From Sarcomyxa edulis (Eukaryota; Basidiomycota; Agaricomycetes; Agaricales; Mycenaceae), in contig QUOL01000005.1 in NCBI GenBank assembly GCA_009761415.1, forward strand, positions 806,001 through 870,000: DNA of 64,000 nt. Reading direction: 5' to 3'. A model generated the notes under the pieces. That model worked only from the letters and a program-made list of their open reading frames with translations. It did no database searches and was not told the DNA's origin. This document shows, piece by piece, positions 45,701 through 56,540 of this stretch. Each line of letters starts with the position of its first letter. Position 1 is the stretch's first letter. The translations under genes and the position numbers were made by a program.

Positions 45701-48700
45701 GAGTTCGGGTTCCTGCAGAATGAATGGAATTAGTCTCACTCGAGGGTTCATAACACGACATGAATGGATCTACCTCTGTCGATTGTCTTTCGGAGAGCGG
45801 TTCTTCAATAGTATACGAGATTTCGCCTGTGACAGTGTCTTCAATGTACGACAGGGTCAATCCATCGTCCACCTGAGAAGCTCCGACGGAGATGTCCTCG
45901 TCAGTGAGGATTTCGTACTCTGTATATGTGCACTTTTCGGTGATATCCACGTTTGCACGGTTCTCTGCTTCATCATCCAAGACCTCGATATCTGCAAGGT
46001 GTTCTCTTGGTCTAGGGTCCTCCTTGAACGACGCCAGGATATCGTTTAGTACTTGCTGCTCTAGATTTGATTCGGGCATCACATCAGGAGTGGCAGGAAG
46101 TACTCCAAAATCGACATCAGCGTCGAGCATATTGTTTGCTTCCGGTTCTGCGATAACTGGCCGGTCGACCTCGACAATGGCTTCACGGTCGCTTCGAGGT
46201 CCTTCGATAGCAGTATCCAACGGTCCTACTACATCGGCGACTGAAAAGTCTGAGTCATGGAATATTGAGCAAAACATAGTCGACGAAGCTTGCCAGTTGA
46301 CTCACCAGATGACTCGTTCATCGTTTCTACAGGTTTTGCCTGCTCGACCTGCTCGGAATCAACATCAACATTGATGCTGTTATCCCCACTGACAAAAATA
46401 TCTACGGGAAGTGGCGCCACTGCATCGTCGGCTATATCGATAATTGTGTTGTCGCTGATATTTGAAGAATTGTCTAGCAAAACAATCTCTCTGACTTTTT
46501 CTTCCGCCACTTCATCGTGAGTAGCAAGATGTCCAGATCCAGAAGTAGGTGCGCAACTCGGGAATGCGGGCGGGTAATTCCAATCCAAATGAAACAGACT
46601 GCTAGCAGCTGTAGGAGTGACGGCTGTTATTGAGATCGTAAAAGGAAACGTTAGATGTTACTGCAAGAAAAGACGGAGAAAACGCACCAAGATGTTCGTC
46701 TTTCTCGTGCTTTCGTGATAACTCTAGAGCGGCGACATCCTCTCGTTCTGAGGGTAGTTCTACTGGCGAACCATCCCCATGGTCCGAATGACCCACATCA
46801 ACTTCACTTTTCTCTTCATCTACCGGAGCGATCGGATTGTCGTTGGGGGTATCAGGACCGTCTAAGGCCGACAATTGATCCACAGAAAGATTGGCGCTAC
46901 TGGAGAGAACGTCTCCTCCAGAGTAGAAGTCTTCAGCGTACGTCTCGGGTCCTTTCCATGGATCTAGGAGTTCGACAGGTTGGGGAGGGTTATCTAGAGT
47001 CAACAATAGGGTAGCATGGTCAGTTTGATGTCTATCAAGTGTGTAAATTCTAACAAGATTCATCACCTTCGTATTCAAGCTCATCAACATAACCATCAAT
47101 ACCATGTATCTCCGTCACCTCGTTCTGAGGTGAGGCGTCAACATTCCCTTCGTTGGGAGTCGCTTCTACATGGTTTTCGTGGTCTTCACGAGCGCTATCG
47201 ACTTGTGAAGTTACAAAGTTATCAAGCAATACATCATCCAAGGCAGATAAACGATCCGCGGAGATGGTACCGAGGGCCCCTGTATCGGGAACGTCTCCTC
47301 CGGCATAGAAATCCTCAGCATATGTACTGGGGCCAGTCCATGGATCTGCAAGTTCGACAGGCTGCACTTGTGCTTGAGTCAAGAACATATTAGATATAGA
47401 AATAATAGAGCATGGTTGTAATTTACCTTGACCCTCTGCATCGTTGAGCTGCTGCGGTTCATCCTCGTCGGCATCGAGATAAATATACTCTTCTTCCTCT
47501 GCTCGAGAAAGAGAGGAAGGCGTAAGTGCTTCGGGGGTGAGAAACGCGTTGATATCATCAGCATATGCTTGGACGCCGGGTATTTCGTCATATATGTAGC
47601 TGGACATATCAGCATCGTCGGCAACGTGGGCAGCGTCCTGACCGTTGGGCATGAAACGCTCTATGGAGCTGTTAACCACATCATCGCTGTCCAATGCAGA
47701 CAATCTATCTGCTGAAACAACGCCGTTCTCAGCGGTTTTTGCGTCGATGTAATCGCCTCCAGAATAGAAATCCTCAGCGTAAGTCTGTGGGCCTTTCCAT
47801 GGATCGGCGAGCTCCAGTTGCTGGTTTTGCTTTTGAGAGCGATGCTGGGCGCGGAGTTGACTTTGACGGAAGTCAATGGAGGCGGGAGTGAAATGGGACG
47901 GAGGCGGAAATTGATCTGAGACGGGACAAACGCGTGTAAGTATTACTAGAAATCATCCGCACGGGATAACAATATATAGACGAAGCTCACCTTGGTCCTC
48001 TATCTGTTCATCGTCTAGCTCTTCGATGTCATGAGAAATGTATGTCTCGGGGTTTCCTCGAGCCACAACTTCCTCGTTCTCATCGTCGTCCTCGTACCCA
48101 GCTTCGTCCTCGTCTTGAAAAAGTGCTCCGTGGGGGTTTCCGTGAGCAAGTGGCGCTACGATCTCGTCGTCGTCTTCCTCTTCCTCTTCGTACTGGTCTT
48201 CGTCTCCGTCCTCATATAGTATAGTTTGTGATGAGTATCTGCCAGAGAGGAGGACCGCAGTTCTATCTTCTTCTTCTTCCTCCTCATCCTCGTACTGCTC
48301 TTCAGTGTCCACGTCTTCGTCAGAATAAGAGTCACCGTCCACTTGTGCGTGTGCTTCGGGAGCCGGGCCACCCTCCTCCTCTTCCTCTTCATCCGAAATC
48401 AACTCGATGACTTCCGCAGAACTCTGTCCCTGCTTTACTTCAATTTCTGGTGACTCAGATTCATCGTCTTCCCTGTCCATTTGCGCGTCTTCCTCCCCTG
48501 AGAGGTAGTTCTGCACATCGTCCTCCTCCTCATCGTATGCGCGTGATCCAGAGTCAGAGTTCGCGTCATAATTGGAATCGAATTCTTCCTCGTCCTCGTC
48601 CTCGTTCTCCTGGTCCTGATCGGAATCGGAATTAATCTCGATGGGTTGTGCCACCCCTCCAAGTCCGTTGAGCCCTGAGAGACCAGGCCCCTCCCTCGGG

Positions 48701-49080
48701 TCTCGTTGCTTGCCCTTCCCTTTTTCACTTCGTCGCGCTTTGACTTCGGCGAATGAATCTTCGACCTCAGAGTTTTCACCAAGGTCGTCATGCCCTTTAT
48801 CAGGGGCGTTTTCGTCCACCCGGGAAGAATAGGGATCGTCAGCTGTAGATTTGGCGTGCGGTGGCTCATCAGTAGTTTGACCGAGAGCTCTACGCAATGC
48901 ACCAGTAATATCGCCAATCCACGCGTCAAACTCGGGTTGGGTAAATCTGTCGTAAGGGTTGTAGATAGGGCGTTTCAACATCGGATTTGGTTGCCTGTGG
49001 GATGAAGAGGAAGATGGTGTTGGATTTGGGGCCGAAGGGATAGATGGCGTCCGAAATGAGTAGGGATTTGACATGTCCAA
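42720..49080 (-). CDS. Very large acidic, disordered, repeat-containing protein
   Basis: About eight exons, splicing consistently in one frame to roughly 1950-2000 residues. The N-terminus holds a short folded-looking block (RPIYNPYDRFTQPEFDAWIG, then DITGALRRALG). A very acidic region with long Glu/Asp runs follows. Three consecutive exons each carry the module DPWxGPxTYAEDFYxGGD followed about a dozen residues later by S-x-D-x-LSALD. A long Ser/Asp/Glu-rich centre comes next. The last exon has a conserved-looking block (CRYHRISLPREEGGPRVCFL, then VPGCSLVDIELMEEEEIED and SYLIGILRQLVGVDLLREQE) and ends in basic clusters (GRKTKKQKLR). I do not recognise the family. The composition suggests a nuclear scaffold or chromatin-associated protein. 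Splitting into two genes is possible, but each exon junction keeps the frame. Confidence 0.65.
46911..46964 (-). repeat. Protein module copy C
   Basis: Encodes DPWKGPETYAEDFYSGGD, followed by SVDQLSALD. It lies at the start of its own exon. Confidence 0.9.
47293..47346 (-). repeat. Protein module copy B
   Basis: Encodes DPWTGPSTYAEDFYAGGD, followed by SADRLSALD. It lies at the start of its own exon. Confidence 0.9.
47752..47805 (-). repeat. Protein module copy A
   Basis: Encodes DPWKGPQTYAEDFYSGGD, followed downstream by SADRLSALD. Confidence 0.9.
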
Positions 49081-49435
49081 TGTTCCAAAAGCTCCAGAAT
49101 GCTACAGGAGTCAAATTTGATACTCAAGCTAGAGCGATAAGGATATCGAATATAGTACGGCCTGATATACAAGACGTATATGAGAGTGAGAGGGTAAATG
49201 GGTATGATCCACTTTGCAATGGGTGTCGCAGAGATGCAGGTGGAAATGATTTTGGAGAGAAGCGAAACTGAAAGTGACCGCGACTCAAAATCGGACTTTG
49301 AATATTTTATGAACAAGGACGTCCACTTCGGCGATAAACTCGGTCTTTCGTTTGTCTCTCTTCCGAGTCCTCAATATTGACAAGGAACAGATAGATCAAA
49401 TGATCATAGATTGTAAAACACACAGAATGTACAAT
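49081..49435. other. Intergenic, promoter of the large acidic protein gene
   Basis: About 350 bp between the start codon at 49080 and the transposon. It ends in AAT (49433-49435), the left target duplication of the Harbinger element. Confidence 0.5.
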
Positions 49436-49447
49436 GGGTGACTTCCC
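49436..49447 (+). repeat. Left terminal inverted repeat of Harbinger
   Basis: GGGTGACTTCCC. The partner is on the minus strand at 54159-54170 and again at 58083-58094. Confidence 0.8.
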
Positions 49448-49565
49448 GTAGAGTAAATTCTACTTCATCGCGATAAAAAGCACGAGTAATCGAGATCTCG
49501 CCAGCCCGTCGGGCTCGATCATCAACAATTCAGCGCCCGAGTATCTTCAACACCCCCATCCAGAT

Positions 49566-49607
49566 TAAAACCTGAAAGGGGGGTCGCGACCCCCCTTTCA
49601 GGTTTTA
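49566..49607. repeat. Perfect 42-bp palindrome
   Basis: Arms TAAAACCTGAAAGGGGGG with centre TCGCGA, exactly self-complementary over 42 bp without a loop. It lies 130 bp inside the left end of the Harbinger element and is absent from the truncated copy. Confidence 0.95.
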
Positions 49608-50440
49608 TGCAAGAAAATAAATATATTTTGAGCCTCATTTGGACACGAAGATCACTCGTGTGGATTCGAAGTCTCAAAAACGTCCCAAAATGGATGAGCG
49701 CCTTTGGCTCTTCGCACCTTCTGCTTCGATTTTTTTTCTCTGGTGCACCCATCTTCACCGTCTCTTGTTCAGCAATGTCTCCAATCCTGTATACCGTATG
49801 CTGTGGATCCAATACAAGTCCTGAACCATCTTGTGCTCTCCAGTTGTGTCCATCTGAACTACTAGGCCCAGACTTAGGCTCGTCGACGTCCTCTTTCGTC
49901 ACCAGGGCTAGCAGTGAAGTCTCAATGGCGGTAGTCAGTCGTCACCGTACGCGTCAAAGCACGCATACAGAGCGCAGCGGTGGAAGATTGTGGAGCCGTT
50001 GTTCCAGGGATACTTTACAATTTATGCTACATTCCGTTGATGGTGCCCACCTGCATTCTCCAGTCGTCCGTTATTCTGCAATTCTGTACTCTCTATGGAC
50101 TCTCTGGGATAATTTGGGACAACATGGCACTGACTATAGGTGTCCCTCTGCCCAAGGAATGAGGCTGAACGGACCAAAACTGCAAATTATACATGAACAC
50201 TGTCCCGACCGATATCGCATGGTGCACTTCACGGGGACCTCATATCAATATATGCAGACCTTGGCAGAGCGAATTAGTACCAAAATGGACAATGTGGATA
50301 CCATCTATCGGCCGCCTACCGACTTGTATAAAGCTCGAAGTGAAGGTAAGCAATTTCCCAACATTTTCCGCATCTTTTCCTTCCTCTTGCCAAATCGGAC
50401 TGATAGCCTTCGCTATCACACCTTCTTGACAGACAAAACT

Positions 50441-52491
50441 ATGTCGTTTCCATCTTCCGGTCATCCTCCCCAGCTTCGCTATGATGATCGCGGAAATCCG
50501 CATGTCTTGGATATGCACGGGCAATGGATCCCATGCAATTTTGGGACGGTGAGTCGAAACAAATCGTCTTGGTGATTACAATGATAGAAACGACATGCTT
50601 AGACTATCCAACCAAATGCCCGTGGACCTTTGAACATCCGTGAACCTGCTTCGACGTTGCAACAGGTATCTTAAATCAGATATTCCGAACTACTAGCAAT
50701 TGCTGACCCACTATGCCTTAGCAGATTCCAGGACATGATACAGGGTACGATATGGCCCCTCGTCGCGTACGTATAGACTTGTAATGATTGAGTTATCCGT
50801 ACCTGACGATCTCTTCCATAGGACGAGTCGCGACTTATGGCGCCTCCGCAGAGGTTTGGAGATGGAAGGGTAAGCTCTATTGCAGTCAGGGTCTATCTAG
50901 CAAAGTACTGATAGTATTTCTCTCTAGAATGACGACTACAAGTTCACGTTTCGTTCCGTCGATCATGCGCATCAAGGGAGTGCAGTTGCAAGCTCCTCTC
51001 GCCGCCCGATTCTCGACCGCGATATTGATCCAACCCTTATCCCGTTGCCTATCTCTGACGATCACAACCTGTCGGATCCACGAGCCATCGCAAAAGCTCG
51101 TGGATATAGTCCGACCGAAAAGGTTGCTGGTTCACGGAAGAAAAAAGGTGGCCGCCCTCAAGGTGCAGGAAATTACTTGCCCAATGACATCAAGGCTCTC
51201 CTGAGCTTCACTCGTGATGAACTTCCCATTGGACAACGAGGTTGGGCTGCTGTCCACACGCAATATGCCCACTGGTCTCGTAAACATAAGCGACCGAGCA
51301 GAACACAGAAATCGCTTGAGACAAAATTCAAGGCGGTGAGTAATTTTGTTTTCTAACCCTTAACATGTATTGATACCTCCCTAGATCGTAAAAACAACGA
51401 AGCCCACGGGAGACGGTGTCTTGCCTCCAGAGGTTGCGATCGCGCGTGACATTGACGCGTCTATCACTGAACGTGCGGGAACTCGCGATCTCAACGATTC
51501 GGACTCGGATTTTGACGGTAGTGATGTGCATAGTCACGTCAGCATCAGCAGTGATGAAGAACCACCGCGGAAGAAGGTAGCCATTGCACGCCATGTTGCT
51601 CCTGATGTCCCCATTGCTCGTCGCAATGCTCGTGGAGCCAATGGACTTGAAATGGTCAGTAAACTCTCTCAGGCCTTCGATCCGGAAGTCCAGAAACTTC
51701 GCGACCAAGACCGATCCGATAGGACCCTTCAGAATACTCAGTTCCTTGCTCTTAATCAGCAGCTTCGCGATGCCACTGCAAACAACGAAGCTCTTCGCAC
51801 CCAGCTCAGTATCGTGCAAAACCATGCTCACACTTCAGAACGTGCCCGTGATCGAGCGGAGATGAAGTTGGAGATGCTGACCATGAGCACTCCCACCGCT
51901 GCTTCTACTCTTCGAGGTCGACCTGTGCAACCAGCTGCTAGCCGTCGCAAAGAGAAAGGGAAGCGTCGCAGCTCTGCTCATTTTGCAGATGGAGGCTCTC
52001 GTCTTCAGTGGCTCACTGATGATAGTGACGATGTCGACTCAGACGGCCATCGCATTGAGCGTAATCCCAATGGTACACCATCGAATAACGGCTATTGGAA
52101 CCAGCCCCCTTCCCTTTCCAAAGTCCGTCGAGACTCCACGCGCTATCAGCCTTCCTCACGCTATGACAGCCCTCCGTTCACTCAGCACCCTTCGAATGCT
52201 CCTAAACTTGAAAGTTCCAGCCCTCCCCCCATCACTGCACTCACGTTCCACCGATCTGGCCCTGCAGCTACTGCTATACCCTCTGGATCTGTGCACCAAG
52301 AAGCTGTTGTCAAGGTAGAAGACAATGCTGGTGGCCGGACACCTCCTTCATTCCAGCTGAGCAACACCCCACTTCCCAGTCAGGCTTTCGAGCTCACCAT
52401 TTCTCCTCGACGCGGACGTGACATCGCGTTCATTATCAAGCCAGAAGCGGAGGATATACAGGTCAAATCGGAGAACACTGCTACTTGGTAA
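50441..52491 (+). CDS. Harbinger SANT/Myb-like DNA-binding protein (DUF6818-type), copy 1
   Basis: Multi-exon gene starting MSFPSSGHPPQLRYDDRGNP. Exons join to TIQPNARGPLNIREPASTLQ, IPGHDTGYDMAPRR, DESRLMAPPQRFGDGR and NDDYKFTFRSVDHAHQGS. The domain follows: GRPQGAGNYLPNDIKALLSF, then TRDELPIGQRGWAAVHTQYA. That pattern (GNY-x-D-x-LL, LP-x-G-x-W, V-x-x-x-Y) is the trihelix/Myb-like domain of the accessory protein of fungal Harbinger elements. A coiled region (QQLRDATANNEALRTQLSIV) and a basic, Ser/Pro-rich tail come after. The protein is expected to bind the element ends and bring the nuclease to them in the nucleus. An upstream frame from 49607 runs through an intron and was not used. Confidence 0.85.
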
Positions 52492-52616
52492 GCGGCTCGT
52501 CGTCGCCGCTTTACACTGTCTTTACTCGTACAGCCTTCTTACACTGTCATTACTCATTGTCTCACTGTCCGCCACTCTCTTTACTTCAAGGGCATAGTAT
52601 TGTATCAGATATCTAC

Positions 52617-53978
52617 TCATTCGTAGTTAGCTACCATATGAAAATGAGAAACACGATCATTCTTTCGCTGATCAGCAAATAGTAAGTTCTCGAAATCTGA
52701 CCAGATCCTTTCCTGAACCTCGTTTGCTCGCCACTCCTTCATATACACGGTACGAATCTGATTGAGACCAACGCGCCGTGCCCGTAGGTTATGCAAGCGG
52801 GTCACAGTCTCTAAAAGATTGGCACGACGAGCTGTATGTTTGATCTCCAGAGGAACTCGCAACCTTCCGAAGGATCCCTGTAGTGAGCGGTTACCCCATT
52901 CTGCTGTCTGGCGATACGAGAGAAGCTGGCGGTCAAATGCCATCCTTTCATCTACTTCCTCTGGCGTACCCGGAATTCTCTGCCCAGACTTGAGTGGGGC
53001 TCGAATGCGGCCTGCGATCTGGCCTGTTCCCCGAGGGAATGCTGTATCTGCGACAAGATAGTAGCCTTCTGGAGTTTGGGTGCGTAGTTTCTCGTAGATG
53101 GGCTGGGCAACTCGAGAGTCATGCCAACTCCCGGGTGCATTCAAGTTTGCTGCTATGATGATTCCTGTTAATTGAAGGTCAGAAAGATGACGAAGACTTG
53201 AGGCCGACAGATGATAAGTACCACTAGATGAGAAAACGAGCACAGAACTAATGAAATGTTCTGACAACCATCCATTATATGTCGCGTTCTCGATGTCAGC
53301 ATCATTGGATGTCTGCACCGGGAGGTTCAGACCATCAATACTTGCGAAAGCCCCTGTCAAGAGAGGGTGTCGATTCCGTACAAGAGCATTATGCTCCTCG
53401 AACTCCCATTCCTCAGTAAACCAAGCCACTTTGGTGTCCGGCATTGTACGAAGAACAGCTATTAAGATATCTAGGCCAAATGTGATGTAGCGCGACACGG
53501 TAGAAGAAATGATAGCGAAGATCTGCTGGAGGCTGATCTCACGCATAGTCGAATTGAGATAGTGTAGGACAAGACCTAAAGCTCCGGCAGCATCTAAAGA
53601 GCGAGCTCTAGGACGCGGGGCAGCCGTACCCTCAACGTCTTCCCTCGGAACTGGAGTTTCATCCCATAACTGCCCAAATCCGTCGACAATGATGCTGTTG
53701 AACGTAGCGACGTCGAAACCCATGGTCGTGATGTATGCACGATCACTGTTGCTGTTGTAGAGACGCTGCCACGGTGTATTGACACGCGGGTTGGGTAGAA
53801 GCTGAGGACGGCAGAGATAGAGGCGACTTGGGTGTCGTCGTTCTGCTCGGAGTAGACGCGCTTCTTCCGCACCAACGTATATCACGATCACCGCTGCTGC
53901 CACTGCACGGCGTTCTTCTTCATCGTCCTCTGATTCTTCCTGGGCTGCCAGATCAAGCAGATACGTGGTGTCGTCCAT
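52617..53978 (-). CDS. Harbinger transposase, DDE_Tnp_4 nuclease, copy 1
   Basis: Single exon of 453 residues. The catalytic set is visible: SIDG (first Asp, about residue 220), LNAPGSWHDSRVA, YYLVADTAFP (second Asp, about residue 300) and RQTAEWGNRSLQGSFGRLRV (Glu). A helical N-terminal region (LGLVLHYLNSTMREISLQQI) precedes the nuclease fold. It cuts and joins transposon ends together with the SANT-like partner. Its stop lies about 125 bp from that of the convergent partner gene. The residue near 158 is Ser here and Pro in copy 2. The frame is full length and open. Confidence 0.93.
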   Translation of the reverse strand: MDDTTYLLDLAAQEESEDDEEERRAVAAAVIVIYVGAEEARLLRAERRHPSRLYLCRPQLLPNPRVNTPWQRLYNSNSDRAYITTMGFDVATFNSIIVDGFGQLWDETPVPREDVEGTAAPRPRARSLDAAGALGLVLHYLNSTMREISLQQIFAIISSTVSRYITFGLDILIAVLRTMPDTKVAWFTEEWEFEEHNALVRNRHPLLTGAFASIDGLNLPVQTSNDADIENATYNGWLSEHFISSVLVFSSSGTYHLSASSLRHLSDLQLTGIIIAANLNAPGSWHDSRVAQPIYEKLRTQTPEGYYLVADTAFPRGTGQIAGRIRAPLKSGQRIPGTPEEVDERMAFDRQLLSYRQTAEWGNRSLQGSFGRLRVPLEIKHTARRANLLETVTRLHNLRARRVGLNQIRTVYMKEWRANEVQERIWSDFENLLFADQRKNDRVSHFHMVANYE

Positions 53979-54364
53979 CTCTTGTCGTCGTTCTCAAGTT
54001 GCCCGCAAAGGCTATCCGCATTGGTAATGCACAATAAAATAATCATTTATTCGACTTAAGTCCTTATGGGGGGTCTCTCCCTATAAACATATCTGATCGA
54101 GGTGACCCGAACGGTTGGCCAGTGTTTTTTTCGAATATTTTGCAGATATATTGCTTGTGGAAAGTCACCCAATATATGCAGACCTTGGCAGAGCGAATTA
54201 GTACCAAAATGGACAATGTGGATACCATCTATCGGCCGCCTACCGACTTGTATAAAGCTCGAAGTGAAGGTAAGCAATTTCCCAACATTTTCCGCATCTT
54301 TTCCTTCCTCTTGCCAAATCGGACTGATAGCCTTCGCTATCACACCTTCTTGACAGACAAAACT

Positions 54365-56415
54365 ATGTCGTTTCCATCTTCCGGTCATCCTCCCCAGCTT
54401 CGCTATGATGATCGCGGAAATCCGCATGTCTTGGATATGCACGGGCAATGGATCCCATGCAATTTTGGGACGGTGAGTCGAAACAAATCGTCTTGGTGAT
54501 TACAATGATAGAAACGACATGCTTAGACTATCCAACCAAATGCCCGTGGACCTTTGAACATCCGTGAACCTGCTTCGACGTTGCAACAGGTATCTTAAAT
54601 CAGATATTCCGAACTACTAGCAATTGCTGACCCACTATGCCTTAGCAGATTCCAGGACATGATACAGGGTACGATATGGCCCCTCGTCGCGTACGTATAG
54701 ACTTGTAATGATTGAGTTATCCGTACCTGACGATCTCTTCCATAGGACGAGTCGCGACTTATGGCGCCTCCGCAGAGGTTTGGAGATGGAAGGGTAAGCT
54801 CTATTGCAGTCAGGGTCTATCTAGCAAAGTACTGATAGTATTTCTCTCTAGAATGACGACTACAAGTTCACGTTTCGTTCCGTCGATCATGCGCATCAAG
54901 GGAGTGCAGTTGCAAGCTCCTCTCGCCGCCCGATTCTCGACCGCGATATTGATCCAACCCTTATCCCGTTGCCTATCTCTGACGATCACAACCTGTCGGA
55001 TCCACGAGCCATCGCAAAAGCTCGTGGATATAGTCCGACCGAAAAGGTTGCTGGTTCACGGAAGAAAAAAGGTGGCCGCCCTCAAGGTGCAGGAAATTAC
55101 TTGCCCAATGACATCAAGGCTCTCCTGAGCTTCACTCGTGATGAACTTCCCATTGGACAACGAGGTTGGGCTGCTGTCCACACGCAATATGCCCACTGGT
55201 CTCGTAAACATAAGCGACCGAGCAGAACACAGAAATCGCTTGAGACAAAATTCAAGGCGGTGAGTAATTTTGTTTTCTAACCCTTAACATGTATTGATAC
55301 CTCCCTAGATCGTAAAAACAACGAAGCCCACGGGAGACGGTGTCTTGCCTCCAGAGGTTGCGATCGCGCGTGACATTGACGCGTCTATCACTGAACGTGC
55401 GGGAACTCGCGATCTCAACGATTCGGACTCGGATTTTGACGGTAGTGATGTGCATAGTCACGTCAGCATCAGCAGTGATGAAGAACCACCGCGGAAGAAG
55501 GTAGCCATTGCACGCCATGTTGCTCCTGATGTCCCCATTGCTCGTCGCAATGCTCGTGGAGCCAATGGACTTGAAATGGTCAGTAAACTCTCTCAGGCCT
55601 TCGATCCGGAAGTCCAGAAACTTCGCGACCAAGACCGATCCGATAGGACCCTTCAGAATACTCAGTTCCTTGCTCTTAATCAGCAGCTTCGCGATGCCAC
55701 TGCAAACAACGAAGCTCTTCGCACCCAGCTCAGTATCGTGCAAAACCATGCTCACACTTCAGAACGTGCCCGTGATCGAGCGGAGATGAAGTTGGAGATG
55801 CTGACCATGAGCACTCCCACCGCTGCTTCTACTCTTCGAGGTCGACCTGTGCAACCAGCTGCTAGCCGTCGCAAAGAGAAAGGGAAGCGTCGCAGCTCTG
55901 CTCATTTTGCAGATGGAGGCTCTCGTCTTCAGTGGCTCACTGATGATAGTGACGATGTCGACTCAGACGGCCATCGCATTGAGCGTAATCCCAATGGTAC
56001 ACCATCGAATAACGGCTATTGGAACCAGCCCCCTTCCCTTTCCAAAGTCCGTCGAGACTCCACGCGCTATCAGCCTTCCTCACGCTATGACAGCCCTCCG
56101 TTCACTCAGCACCCTTCGAATGCTCCTAAACTTGAAAGTTCCAGCCCTCCCCCCATCACTGCACTCACGTTCCACCGATCTGGCCCTGCAGCTACTGCTA
56201 TACCCTCTGGATCTGTGCACCAAGAAGCTGTTGTCAAGGTAGAAGACAATGCTGGTGGCCGGACACCTCCTTCATTCCAGCTGAGCAACACCCCACTTCC
56301 CAGTCAGGCTTTCGAGCTCACCATTTCTCCTCGACGCGGACGTGACATCGCGTTCATTATCAAGCCAGAAGCGGAGGATATACAGGTCAAATCGGAGAAC
56401 ACTGCTACTTGGTAA
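54365..56415 (+). CDS. Harbinger SANT/Myb-like DNA-binding protein, copy 2
   Basis: Same exons as copy 1, offset 3924 bp, with no coding difference seen. The sequence upstream of the start differs beyond 54170, because the truncated copy adjoins the right end of copy 1. Its promoter may therefore be replaced by the right-terminal sequence of copy 1, though 195 bp of the original upstream sequence remain. Confidence 0.85.
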
Positions 56416-56540
56416 GCGGCTCGTCGTCGCCGCTTTACACTGTCTTTACTCGTACAGCCTTCTTACACTGTCATTACTCATTGTCTCACTGTCCGCCACT
56501 CTCTTTACTTCAAGGGCATAGTATTGTATCAGATATCTAC

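Larger units (their letters stand above)
49436..54170. mobile_element. PIF/Harbinger DNA transposon, complete copy (4735 bp)
   Basis: The left end reads GGGTGACTTCCC. The right end, on the other strand, reads GGGTGACTTTCC, so the terminal inverted repeat is 12 bp with one mismatch. AAT precedes the left end (49433-49435) and follows the right end (54171-54173; also 58095-58097), a 3-bp target duplication, the length expected for PIF/Harbinger. Inside are the two genes diagnostic of the superfamily: a SANT/Myb-like DNA-binding gene on the plus strand and a DDE nuclease gene on the minus strand, arranged convergently. All reading frames are open, so the copy may be functional. Confidence 0.88.

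Noticed and set aside
49607..50575. 322-residue plus-strand frame inside the Harbinger left part
   Set aside because: It reads through an evident intron (gtaagc to tgacag) and across the point where copy 2 lacks the sequence. The start at 50441 gives a complete product in both copies.
51328..51831. 167-residue minus-strand frame opposite the SANT-like gene (also 55252-55755)
   Set aside because: It is the shadow of the plus-strand coding exon, with no family features of its own.
54122..54499. 125-residue frame starting MFFSNILQ at the junction of the two Harbinger copies
   Set aside because: A fusion of the copy 1 terminus with unspliced internal sequence of copy 2, not a designed gene.
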